Virus record (IMG/VR): IMGVR_UViG_3300047997_000099 | Span: 1 to 24,795 of that record | Origin: a virus | Reading direction: 5' to 3' (one strand) | Length of the DNA: 24,795 nt | Part shown: positions 17,001 through 24,374 of the stretch, in pieces | Layout: the number at the start of each line of letters is the position of its first letter | Numbering within the stretch: the stretch's first letter is position 1 | Position numbers and translations under genes: made by a program | The notes under the pieces: model-generated | Database searches by the model: none | The model's input: the letters and a program-made list of their open reading frames with translations, nothing else | Told to the model about the DNA's origin: nothing

Positions 17001-19452
17001 TACCCACAGCATCGATCAGACGATACGGAGAGGCACCTGTAGAGGACTTGATACGGAAACGGTTGTTATCAACCTTCTCGACGTATACAGTCGCTGGTAG
17101 GGTCAAGCTTGAGATACCACTCTCACTGGAGTAGTAACGAGGATCCGCACCTGCTGTGCGAGTCATTGCGATCTGGTCGTTAGTGACCGCGCCGTGGTTC
17201 TCTACGTAGAACGTATCATCATCGGTAGAACGATCCTGAACAAGCATCAGGAAAGCGTTGCCGTAGTAGTCACTGTTCCAGTTCCAAACCCAGGATCCGT
17301 GACCTCTATAGTATCCATTCCACCAGTCGTAACCATAACGGAAGTGGAATCCGTTGCCGTGGTCGAGAGAATAGTTATAACGATATCTGTTAGTACGATA
17401 GTGATTTCTGTCGTACAGAGGGTTCCAGTTACCGTTAGTCAGAGATGTTTCGCTCTCTGGCAGATAGTCATCGTAGTTCCAACCTGGACTATATCCCCAG
17501 ACCGAATTACTACCGTTATACCAGTTGTTATTAAAACGACCGTCGTAGTTAGAGCTGTTCAGATCACCGCTAGAATTATACTGACGACGGTTCATCGTCA
17601 TAAAGTAAGCACGGTTCCAGCTAGAGTTGGAGATGCCTCGGTTGCTACTAACTTCCGCAAAGTCTCTACCAGAGTGAGTAGAGTTTACGCTGTTAGACAT
17701 CCAGCGATAACGCCAGTACCAATCCCACCAAGGCTTCTCATCACTGGCATACTTATGAACTAAAGCAAAGTTATGCTTACCGTAGTTATACGTTGCAGCG
17801 TTTCCTTGCAAAGATCCAGAGTCATTGCGAAGGTTGATGATACCGTTGCTACCAGGGTTACCACCACTTGCTGCAGCATAACAAGCGTTAGACAGTTTAA
17901 TAACTGCAGTACCACCATCAGCAGATGAGGTAGACTCAACACGGGTGTAATATACACCGTTACGCTGAAGGTTCTCGATGCAATAATCACCCGCATTTGG
18001 GTAATACATCAATGCATAACGCGAACGGAAGTTGTTTGCGTTCGTACCTGTCAGGGTGATAGTACTGTTGGTGTAATCGACGTTAGAATCGTCAACAGTG
18101 TAAAGCGCTGTAGGCTTGTGATCATATGGTTGGAACTCAGCCATATCAGGGTTGAGAGTACCAGAGAAGGTATTCTCATAATCAATCACTGCACGACCGT
18201 CAGCAGCAGTTGCTGTTGTATTGCCGATAGACAGAATCTTAGGTGAAATCGTGTTAACGAAGTACAGTGCTGTACCGTCGCTAAAACCATTCTCGAAAGA
18301 CGTTGAAAGAACAACCTTTGTTGTAGCAACAGGATTGAACTGAATCTCGAAACCAACGCCAGTGTTACCAGCATTAGCATCATATGCATATAGAGTTGCA
18401 GGGGTGTTCTCAGTAACGTAAACACGAACATAAGAACCAGCAACACCTTCTGTGCTGTTTACATATACACCATCTGTGTATGCAACACCACCACCGTGAA
18501 TACCATCAGCAGTTGTGGATACGCGGAATGGATGTCCAATGTTGGATGCATCATCCAACTTAAAGATGTACATTCCGTTTTTGTTGAGCTGGAACGGTGT
18601 TCCACCTGGAATAGTTCCGTCAATAGAGAAGTAATCCTGACCGCCTGCAGAATCGACAGTAACGGTATACTCAAAAGTATCTGCCACGATGCCTTTATCA
18701 GTCTGGAGACTGATAGCAGAACCTTCGTAGAAGAGACCAGGAATGATAGAGGTATAAGAACCCACCACGTTCGCCGTAATCGACTGTGTAGCGCGTGCTT
18801 TATACGTGAATGTGGTTGGAGTAGGAACAGACTGAATCAGGTAAGAACCTTCAGCAGTTGTAACTGCAAGACCAGTAACCACAATAGGAACACCAGCAGT
18901 CAGTGAGTGCTCATAAAGAGTCGAGACTGTGATGGTATCCGAGTTAGCTTGAGTGATGACACTCTCGATAAACGGAATTGTTGTGTCACTCGTAGCGGAG
19001 TACGTTGACGGAATGTTGTTGACAAGCTGAAGAGTTTCCCACTTCGTTGCCTGCGGACCATACTCAAAGTCCGTGTCAATCATCGTTTCTGGGTTTGAAA
19101 CTCTGAGTTTGGACACAGGGTCAACAAACGTTTCAGCTGGTTCAAACGTAGAAGCAAACGATTCCACGAAAATTTGTAACTGGTCCGTCGCACTCATCGT
19201 GGACGTATCAGTTGCAAGCGAGATGATTGTTTTCTCGAAATCCTCGTTATAATCGCAACCAGTACCATTAACGGTAGTCTGGAATCCCTTAGTAGGGTCT
19301 GAGAAGTTATAAAGAATCTCGTTATTTGTAACGTTAGTGATGAGAAGAATCCTCTCGCCACTAAGGTTGTCTTTAAGCGTGACCGTACCACCCGTAAGTG
19401 TATTGGGATCATACGGTACAAATTCGTAGTCAGTGACTAGTTTCTTTGCCAT
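14074..19452 (-). CDS. Giant virion or tail-fibre protein with aromatic-rich segment, 1792 residues
   Basis: N-terminal part (MAKKLVTDYEFVPYDPNTLT onward) looks like a virion attachment domain. It contains small beta modules of the EHSLTAGVPIVVTGL...SYLIQSVPTPTTFTY type near residues 180-225, again around 1190-1240 (LPHNLEVGTTIKFVDADDVS). A second module, (F/L)xxENHxxxxGxxxxY, recurs about every 100-120 residues at three places (TFYVENHG, SFYYENHN, TLRIENHF). Residues about 568-741 are extremely rich in Trp, Tyr, Asn, Arg and Ser (KPWWDWYWRYRWMSNS; later YDWWNGYYRGHGSWVWNWNS). The C-terminal domain is beta-rich. Large size, repeats and position in a fibre cassette point to a host-contact or baseplate-attached protein. 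No enzymatic motif is seen. The start is an ATG giving MAKKLV; AGAG lies upstream. Confidence 0.85.
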   Translation of the reverse strand: MAKKLVTDYEFVPYDPNTLTGGTVTLKDNLSGERILLITNVTNNEILYNFSDPTKGFQTTVNGTGCDYNEDFEKTIISLATDTSTMSATDQLQIFVESFASTFEPAETFVDPVSKLRVSNPETMIDTDFEYGPQATKWETLQLVNNIPSTYSATSDTTIPFIESVITQANSDTITVSTLYEHSLTAGVPIVVTGLAVTTAEGSYLIQSVPTPTTFTYKARATQSITANVVGSYTSIIPGLFYEGSAISLQTDKGIVADTFEYTVTVDSAGGQDYFSIDGTIPGGTPFQLNKNGMYIFKLDDASNIGHPFRVSTTADGIHGGGVAYTDGVYVNSTEGVAGSYVRVYVTENTPATLYAYDANAGNTGVGFEIQFNPVATTKVVLSTSFENGFSDGTALYFVNTISPKILSIGNTTATAADGRAVIDYENTFSGTLNPDMAEFQPYDHKPTALYTVDDSNVDYTNSTITLTGTNANNFRSRYALMYYPNAGDYCIENLQRNGVYYTRVESTSSADGGTAVIKLSNACYAAASGGNPGSNGIINLRNDSGSLQGNAATYNYGKHNFALVHKYASDEKPWWDWYWRYRWMSNSVNSTHSGRDFAEVSSNRGISNSSWNRAYFMTMNRRQYNSSGDLNSSNYDGRFNNNWYNGSNSVWGYSPGWNYDDYLPESETSLTNGNWNPLYDRNHYRTNRYRYNYSLDHGNGFHFRYGYDWWNGYYRGHGSWVWNWNSDYYGNAFLMLVQDRSTDDDTFYVENHGAVTNDQIAMTRTAGADPRYYSSESGISSLTLPATVYVEKVDNNRFRIKSSTGASPYRLIDAVGTYGMTGIFSNPLRNSFYYENHNLSNGERLFYTTAGTAIGNLTPSSQYYVKVVSNDRFALGSSSSFSYPGGEIDVTSGGSGTQVFENQTAAFGATDGAYSVSDVKDATQLVIEVPFQIVPSTKTFDARETGSSGMVDTTDHTLRIENHFMKTGQRVIYQDAGGTTVGGLVDNRDYFVIVIDQDHLKLSESLAGALAGTNVQFTSGGSQTPLQKLIHTNMDGRVVGAGLVATQTGSRIVIGTDTNFTRYFKVGDPFRYVNNNSAGTFSIIETTIAAIKDDTELLTTDDAVFTTGAVNSSGPTEYFIDTAIYVRPDGFFLHRPFDGGMEIGTSKSPDGQIVRQTRRYFRYQSGKGIQCSLAINFCPKNPAIRVFYSPYVDGTTYHRVIVETKLPHNLEVGTTIKFVDADDVSYNGTYSVATITDEFTYTFILDQEPTSSAAGGFTGYHVLNWSGSNVRCGMYDFQNGMFFEYNGSVLNCVRRSSTTQLTGRVSVTRGSNVVDGDDTAFISQLSVNDYVVIRGQSHKVIRVVNNNQIVVQPQYKGITAANIILTKTIDTKKPQGEWNVDNCDGSGKSGFILDISKIQMAYMDYSWYGAGKIRFGFKDQNGHVKYIHEFKHNNRLTEAYFRSGNLPARYEIQNVGIPTYIPSLFHWGTSVITDGRFDSDKAYLFTASGNLLKFTNEVAQSATTNQNSSIQSQYNVGEGWSRNMRFYIRTFFPTSESGKLTQGTTVYQTTIANGWFVDGRAIYRSRSSSGNLEVDFLYIDTNGNERFQYNRGTSIINSDLGSPAVPSGTQFSVGAVTGTDNVVPSQIPLVSIRLSPSVDSSLSGSLGEREIINRMQLQLNSLDIVNTHECEIKLILNPSLSTDQYLDVAPPSLSQLIKHTVDDTYAGGLEIFSFRAAGGQIDNSGKRGTGSISYDISTLVEMGNSILGGDGIFPNGPDLLTVIAEPVDLTGVNNTSPFTVTGRISWSESQA

Positions 19453-19485
19453 TTTTTAATCTCTGGGTTTATGTTGAAAATGGAA

Positions 19486-19713
19486 TTAGCCACCGAGTGC
19501 GATGGACAACGCAGCAATGGTAGATGTGATACCCACACCTCCCACTTTAAATGTTTTATTAACTCCAGTGAGGTTCACATCTCCACCGATGTCCAGGTTT
19601 CCCGTGATGTTTCCCGATGTAATGTTACGTAAGTTACGAGAGCCGTCAACGACTTCGGTGCCAGCTACGGATAACCCGTTCTTGGCATTAAAATTGATAT
19701 TTGACGTTGCCAT
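19486..19713 (-). CDS. 75-residue short fibre-like protein
   Basis: It starts MATSNINFNAKNGLSVAGTE and continues with beta-repeat-like text (NITSGNITGNLDIGGDVNLT) typical of trimeric fibre shafts, then ends STIAALSIALGG. It may be a short shaft or connector protein for the 1792-residue gene 33 bp downstream. Preceded by a GGGGGAAAGGG purine stretch and a perfect late box at 19761-19768. Confidence 0.75.
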   Translation of the reverse strand: MATSNINFNAKNGLSVAGTEVVDGSRNLRNITSGNITGNLDIGGDVNLTGVNKTFKVGGVGITSTIAALSIALGG

Positions 19714-19760
19714 CGTGGTTCCCTTTCCCCCGATAGGTTCGGATATAGGTTTTCAGAATA

Positions 19761-19768
19761 TATTTATA
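19761..19768 (-). promoter_or_regulatory. Perfect T4-type late promoter box TATAAATA
   Basis: 8 of 8 match on the minus strand, 47 bp before the 75-residue gene. It probably drives both this gene and the 1792-residue protein. Confidence 0.75.
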
Positions 19769-19772
19769 CCAA

Positions 19773-20942
19773 TTACACGTTCATCGTGAAGCGAGTATAT
19801 TGAATGAAGGTTCCAATTGTTGCAGTTGCTCTGACCTCTACATTACCACCCACAAGTTCTACTGTAAATGTAGAGACAGCGTTGCCAGGATTGGTATGAA
19901 CATCACCGAACATAGTTACAAACGCATCAGTTCCGTCGTGCGTTACAATAATTTCACTGGTAGAAACATCGCCACCTTGAGAAGCGTAAACTAGATACTT
20001 GGCACCTCTAATATTAGTCGCATTTAAAGTGTCGAAAGCTTCTGTAGCAGCAGTAGTTGTAACTGTACCAGCAGAAATGCCAGTGTAATTGGTGATGTTG
20101 ATATGATCACCAGTGTTGTAAGTTTCAATCTGTAGATATGTTCCAACGTTGAGTTGGTTGCTGATCATCATATTGTAGTTGCAATTCGTTTCTCTGTTAA
20201 GAGTAATGCCAACGTTGCTTACTACCAATCCAGGAGTTGCTGTGTTCCCAGCATTACTGAATTGCATTATATTTCCAGACCCTACAATATTTGTAGTGCT
20301 ACTGTTTTGAGCAATAGTCAGAGTGTTATTCATAACCACTGACGAACCATTCAATTGAATAGATCCATTCAAATCCGCAATATTAGATTTCAATACGAGG
20401 TTTTGATCTGCACCTGTAATTTGAGATCTGTTAATACCAGTACCCCAAGTTAAATTGTTGGAGGGATCAAGCTCGATATCACCAGCAGATACTGATAATC
20501 TATTAGAAGGAGATGCAGTACCAATACCAACTAGGTGATTGATTTCGTCTACAACTAAGGTAGAACTATCAATAGCAATAGGACCATTAACATTCAAACC
20601 ACCCATCGTAAAGGTGGCACCTTGGTTTAATTTAACCGCATTAATTGTATTATCTGAAGGCTCTCCAACATCGATGGTATCACCAATGACAAGACCAAAG
20701 AAATCAATACCAGGGTTCGGAGGATCTGAAAATGTAATCTGATCGTTATTGATCTGATAAGAAACATTTGCTTCCTGCATCACACCACCAAGTGAGATGA
20801 GGATTTGCAGAGGCGAACCAGGAAAAATTACTTGCCCACCAACACGCATATTGAAAGTAACCGCCACACCATTAAACTGTGCAGCAACGTCATCCAATTT
20901 ACGGATGTTACCAATTTTGGGTGTGACTCCTAAGTACGCCAT
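19773..20942 (-). CDS. Tail-fibre-like protein, 389 residues
   Basis: N-terminal domain MAYLGVTPKIGNIRKLDDVA plus FNGVAVTFNMR, LQILISLGGVMQE and ITFSDPPNPG matches that of the 456-residue protein at 22354-23724, suggesting a shared docking domain. Then comes a fibre shaft with VGIGTASPSNRLSVS, the tail-fibre motif VGIGTxxPxxxLxV, repeated glycine/asparagine beta segments and a C-terminal domain (LVYASQGGDVSTSEIIVTHD, later FTVELVGGNVEVRATATIG) that is common in cyanophage fibre tips. A late box lies 15 bp before the ATG. Confidence 0.85.
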   Translation of the reverse strand: MAYLGVTPKIGNIRKLDDVAAQFNGVAVTFNMRVGGQVIFPGSPLQILISLGGVMQEANVSYQINNDQITFSDPPNPGIDFFGLVIGDTIDVGEPSDNTINAVKLNQGATFTMGGLNVNGPIAIDSSTLVVDEINHLVGIGTASPSNRLSVSAGDIELDPSNNLTWGTGINRSQITGADQNLVLKSNIADLNGSIQLNGSSVVMNNTLTIAQNSSTTNIVGSGNIMQFSNAGNTATPGLVVSNVGITLNRETNCNYNMMISNQLNVGTYLQIETYNTGDHINITNYTGISAGTVTTTAATEAFDTLNATNIRGAKYLVYASQGGDVSTSEIIVTHDGTDAFVTMFGDVHTNPGNAVSTFTVELVGGNVEVRATATIGTFIQYTRFTMNV

Positions 20943-20956
20943 CTGTCTTTAAAAAA

Positions 20957-20964
20957 TATTTATG
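20957..20964 (-). promoter_or_regulatory. Late promoter box CATAAATA
   Basis: 7 of 8 match on the minus strand, 14 bp before the 389-residue fibre gene and just downstream of the polyglycine gene. Confidence 0.6.
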
Positions 20965-21951
20965 TTAGGTGCCAATGATGGCGAATTTACCGTCTGTCCC
21001 AGACTGATTGGGTATACCACCCTGCCCAGCAACTCCTCTATTGGGATCTGCATCATTACCAGGGACTTCATTTGAACCAGCAGAATATGATCCAGCAATG
21101 ATACGAGTCTGATCTATGAAACCAGCTCCGCCACCACCACCGTGACCATTAACGTCGCCACTACCGCCGCCACCGCCACCGTAGTAACCGCCACCGCCGC
21201 CACCGCCTGGATATGTCAACAGAGATCCTGCTCTGCCACCTGATAATCCAGAACCAGAAACTGAATCAGTAAAACCAGCGAAACCTCCCTCAGTTTGGGA
21301 ACCTCCACCACCGCCTCTTTGATCGAACAGTTGACCGATTTGACCGTTGGAAGAACCGCCTGCTCCACCACGTTGATCGGCACCACCGCCCCCGCCACCA
21401 GCTGCAATCAAAAGTGCGTTTGATTGAACAGCAGAATCACGGAAGATTCCTGTGAATCCTCCACCACATCCACCATATTCATTACCCAAAAGACCTCCTA
21501 AGGCACCTCCACATTCGCCGCCAGTAGTGACTGATGCAGATGATCTAGAATCCCCACCACCACCAACACAAATGTGATACAGTTGAGTTGAGAGCAGTCT
21601 CAAACCGCCAGCTGTATATCCAGCACCGCCACCAATGCCGCCAGTGTTTTTACCGCCAGCTCCACCAGCTCCCCACATTACGAATTGCACTGTAAACATA
21701 GCATCATCAGAAACAACTGTTTCTAATTGATACTCTCCTATGTTTAAAACTAAAGATCCTTGAGTATCTAAGTTCCAGTTAAAAGCTGCGGATCCATCTT
21801 GAGGAGTCACACGAACAATTCTTGCTGCCTCAAAAGGAGTCTTGCGAATTTTAGTAGTGTCATAGAAAGGACGCAAATGTCCTTCATCGGTCAAGTCATC
21901 CAACCGACTTTCGTAATTTTGAGTTTTTAAACTGCCGATGCGAAAAGGCAT
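20965..21951 (-). CDS. Glycine-rich adhesin (polyglycine fibre-tip type), 328 residues
   Basis: N-terminal domain (MPFRIGSLKTQNYESRLDDL) of unknown fold, a beta linker, then a long glycine-rich region from residue about 93 (MWGAGGAGGKNTGGIGGGAG) with many GGGG runs (AAGGGGGGADQRGGAGG, YPGGGGGGGYYGGGGGG) up to near the C-terminus. The WGAGGxGG opening and repeated poly-Gly stretches resemble polyglycine-II sandwich domains in T-even-type adhesins (gp38-like), in which variable loops between glycine helices contact the receptor. Likely a host-range determinant. It ends GTDGKFAIIGT. It abuts the next gene upstream (21952). Confidence 0.8.
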   Translation of the reverse strand: MPFRIGSLKTQNYESRLDDLTDEGHLRPFYDTTKIRKTPFEAARIVRVTPQDGSAAFNWNLDTQGSLVLNIGEYQLETVVSDDAMFTVQFVMWGAGGAGGKNTGGIGGGAGYTAGGLRLLSTQLYHICVGGGGDSRSSASVTTGGECGGALGGLLGNEYGGCGGGFTGIFRDSAVQSNALLIAAGGGGGGADQRGGAGGSSNGQIGQLFDQRGGGGGSQTEGGFAGFTDSVSGSGLSGGRAGSLLTYPGGGGGGGYYGGGGGGSGDVNGHGGGGGAGFIDQTRIIAGSYSAGSNEVPGNDADPNRGVAGQGGIPNQSGTDGKFAIIGT

Positions 21952-22329
21952 TTATGACTCCTTATCGCCAATTAGAATGATTGTAACTTTGTTTGCTGTG
22001 TCAGTCAGACCATAAATTGCATCATTCGCGTCTTCGAGAACGATGGGATAGTTTAGTTCAACGTAGAACGTTTCACCAGAACTTAACTCTTGTCTAACAA
22101 ACTGCTGTGGCTTAGTTGCAGCATCGATAGTATCGAGTGCACCTACGTTATCTTCAGCGAGATACAAGTTAATAGTTTCAGTAGTAGTGTTGCCATTAAA
22201 AACAACAAAACCCTTGAAATATGTCTTTGTAGCTGCAGGGTTTACGTAAACCGTACCAGGAGTGCCTGTGGGAACGAACTGAATGTTCTTCCCTCCAGTG
22301 CCTGATAATTTTCCTCTTGAAAGAGCCAT
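21952..22329 (-). CDS. 125-residue virion-type protein
   Basis: Starts MALSRGKLSGTGGKNIQFVP and is mostly beta (TYFKGFVVFNGNTTTETINL, GETFYVELNYPIVLED, KVTIILIGDKES). It resembles small fibre-associated or baseplate-decorating proteins, and the gene at 23724-24368 has a similar outline (N-terminal GV/GT strand, then FNGN or CNLSNTT-type turn). It has its own late box (22351-22358) and a strong Shine-Dalgarno sequence AAGGAGG 12 nt before the ATG. Confidence 0.7.
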   Translation of the reverse strand: MALSRGKLSGTGGKNIQFVPTGTPGTVYVNPAATKTYFKGFVVFNGNTTTETINLYLAEDNVGALDTIDAATKPQQFVRQELSSGETFYVELNYPIVLEDANDAIYGLTDTANKVTIILIGDKES

Positions 22330-22350
22330 TGTATATTGTATCCTCCTTGA

Positions 22351-22358
22351 TATTTAGC
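22351..22358 (-). promoter_or_regulatory. Late promoter box GCTAAATA
   Basis: Minus-strand box overlapping the stop codon of the 456-residue fibre gene. An AAGGAGG ribosome-binding site follows at 22342-22348. Confidence 0.65.
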
Positions 22359-23724
22359 TGAACAACCAGATGTCCCGCATTTCATTGCGGTCGCTGAATT
22401 CCATATTTACAGTCCCATCAATATTGCTGCTAACAACCACGAGGTTATAACCAATATCAGCAGTTTGGGTAGCAGGGTAAATAACGTTTCCAAGACGAAT
22501 CCTATTGGGAGTAGGACCACCAGGATCAGCTTGAATGCTAACCCCATTAATAGTTGCGTTATTTAAGGTTTGTAAGTTAGTAGTACCATTAGTAGCATCT
22601 GCTTTCAATGAGATAGCATTGTTAATGGTGACAGAAAAATTAGGGTCATCCCCTAATGCTGTACTCAATTCTTGTAATGTATCGAGTGCGCCTGGTGACG
22701 ACCCAACCAAATCAGCAACTTCCTGACGGACAAATGCCGTTGTAGCAATTGCAGTAGTATTATCATTCAGTGCTTTAGTTACACCAGATGAATCACCTGC
22801 AATGTTAACAGTAGTTCTATCAGCAGGACTACCAATAGAATTCTCAGTTGTAATATATCCTTGAGTTGCTACAAAGATATCAGTAGTAACACCACCAGCT
22901 GTGGCGAACATATGGAAGTCATCACCATTTTGGATGAACTTTGTAGTACCACCTGTGTTGGAAGATTCTAAAGTAATCGTTGGCAAAGACTGTGCCTGTA
23001 CCCTGAGGCAATTAGAAGTCCCAGAACCACCGTCGATATCAACCTTAAAGCTAGGACTAAAATTACCGACGCCAATAGAACCGTAACAGTCAACGTCTCT
23101 AACATTTACGTCATCCGTATTGAGAAGTTCGACAGCACCAGATCTTCCGTAGAAAGAACTAACAGCACTAGTGGGTCCAACCAGAGATGAAGAGAACCCA
23201 ATGTGAGTAACTTCAATAACCGAGTTAATACTAGGAGCATCATCTAAACGAAGAATTAGGTTTTGACTAGTCAGAGTGTATGCATCTTTATGCTGCACCA
23301 GACCATCAATAGTCACCAAAATTGCGTGAACATTTGGTGGAGATTTTGACATTGTAAAGTCAACGTCAATTCCGTTAGCAACAAACGATTCGGAGAAAAT
23401 CTCCGAACGATCCATATTGTTAACAACTGAATTTTGAACGTGACCGAAGAAAACATCTCCAGTACTAGGAGCTTCTGAGAAATAAAGTTGATCTCCCTGA
23501 ACCCAAAAAGATCCAGGACCACCAGAAGCACTAGCAGTATTGGGTTGTTGCAGAACACCGTTTAAACTAACGGTGAGTTGCATTGATTGAGAAACAGTGA
23601 CTATATCACCGTTGGTAGTACGAAGCGGAAAATTTACATCAACGCCGTTAAATGACGACGAAATATCTTGGAGCTCCTTAATTTTAGAAACATATGCTTC
23701 GGGATTTAATCCAAGATATGCCAT
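22354..23724 (-). CDS. Tail-fibre protein, 456 residues
   Basis: N-terminal docking domain (MAYLGLNPEAYVSKIKELQD, FNGVDVNFPLRTTNGD, LTVSLNGVLQQPN) is shared with the fibre at 19773-20942. A second related unit follows at about residue 113 (SFVANGIDVDFTMSKSP, ILVTIDGLVQHKDAYTLT). A shaft contains SIGVGNFSPSFKVDIDGG and the widespread fibre element (TTAIATTAFVRQEVADLVGS, then PGALDTLQELSTALGDDPNF). The C-terminal tip is beta-rich, ending RDIWLFS. One-base overlap with the upstream gene. Confidence 0.87.
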   Translation of the reverse strand: MAYLGLNPEAYVSKIKELQDISSSFNGVDVNFPLRTTNGDIVTVSQSMQLTVSLNGVLQQPNTASASGGPGSFWVQGDQLYFSEAPSTGDVFFGHVQNSVVNNMDRSEIFSESFVANGIDVDFTMSKSPPNVHAILVTIDGLVQHKDAYTLTSQNLILRLDDAPSINSVIEVTHIGFSSSLVGPTSAVSSFYGRSGAVELLNTDDVNVRDVDCYGSIGVGNFSPSFKVDIDGGSGTSNCLRVQAQSLPTITLESSNTGGTTKFIQNGDDFHMFATAGGVTTDIFVATQGYITTENSIGSPADRTTVNIAGDSSGVTKALNDNTTAIATTAFVRQEVADLVGSSPGALDTLQELSTALGDDPNFSVTINNAISLKADATNGTTNLQTLNNATINGVSIQADPGGPTPNRIRLGNVIYPATQTADIGYNLVVVSSNIDGTVNMEFSDRNEMRDIWLFS

Positions 23725-24368
23725 TAGACTGAGACCTCCATAATACTAGAAATGCAATCTAGAGCTGAATTAGTATCACAAGTAACTATGATTTCATCAC
23801 CCAACCCAACATCAATTTTTTGAACAGAATCTCCACTAGTATGAGTAGTAGGAGTAGAGTTTGCTTGCGCTCTGTCTACGTTAAGTATTTCGTCACCTGT
23901 ACCCTGAAGGGAGGTGATCTGCATAATTTCGTTATTGATCTTGATATAGTCTTGAGCGTTAAACTTAGGACCAGTGTTATCTGTAACAGTTAAAGATACG
24001 ACACTGGCACTAGTCATATTAGCTGCTAATGTATCGCTTACATTAGGTGTCGATAGTCTATATCCATCTGGATTATATTCCAGAATAATCTTTTGACCCT
24101 GCATAATTTCAAATGATGATCCTGCAGGAATTGGAACATTCTTTACGATGAATACATCATCTTTAGGATACTGCGGATCGATAGAATATGCTGGATATCG
24201 ACTGACCTTTACAGCAGCGATAACAGCTGTCTGTGTGGTATTGGATAAGTTGCATCCAATTAACACGCTCTGTTTTTCAACCTGAGTACCTTGCAGTTCT
24301 ACTGCGTAGATACTAGTGTCGGAAACGCCAACGCCCGTTTTAGAAGTGGATAGGAATTTATTTGCCAT
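23724..24368 (-). CDS. 214-residue virion-type beta protein
   Basis: Starts MANKFLSTSKTGVGVSDTSI; beta-rich throughout (SVLIGCNLSNTTQTAVIAAV, FEIMQGQKIILEYNPDGYRL) with a C-terminal domain (YIKINNEIMQITSLQGTGDE, then VDRAQANSTPTTH). The latter pattern, a strand-turn-strand followed by VxRA, is often seen in baseplate and fibre proteins of cyanophages. Probably a fibre-network or baseplate component. It starts 6 bp after the partial fibre gene and its stop overlaps the next ATG by one base. Confidence 0.75.
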   Translation of the reverse strand: MANKFLSTSKTGVGVSDTSIYAVELQGTQVEKQSVLIGCNLSNTTQTAVIAAVKVSRYPAYSIDPQYPKDDVFIVKNVPIPAGSSFEIMQGQKIILEYNPDGYRLSTPNVSDTLAANMTSASVVSLTVTDNTGPKFNAQDYIKINNEIMQITSLQGTGDEILNVDRAQANSTPTTHTSGDSVQKIDVGLGDEIIVTCDTNSALDCISSIMEVSV

Positions 24369-24374
24369 TTTTTA

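Noticed and set aside
17194-17763. 189-codon plus-strand open frame rich in Val and Ile
   Set aside because: It is the antisense of the aromatic Asn/Tyr/Arg-rich segment of the 1792-residue gene, whose codons read as Val/Ile on the other strand. It has no ribosome-binding site and no family features.
20965-21951. Possible collagen-like or silk-like structural gene
   Set aside because: The poly-Gly runs lack the strict G-X-Y period of collagen; the opening WGAGG and GGGG blocks fit polyglycine adhesin tips better.
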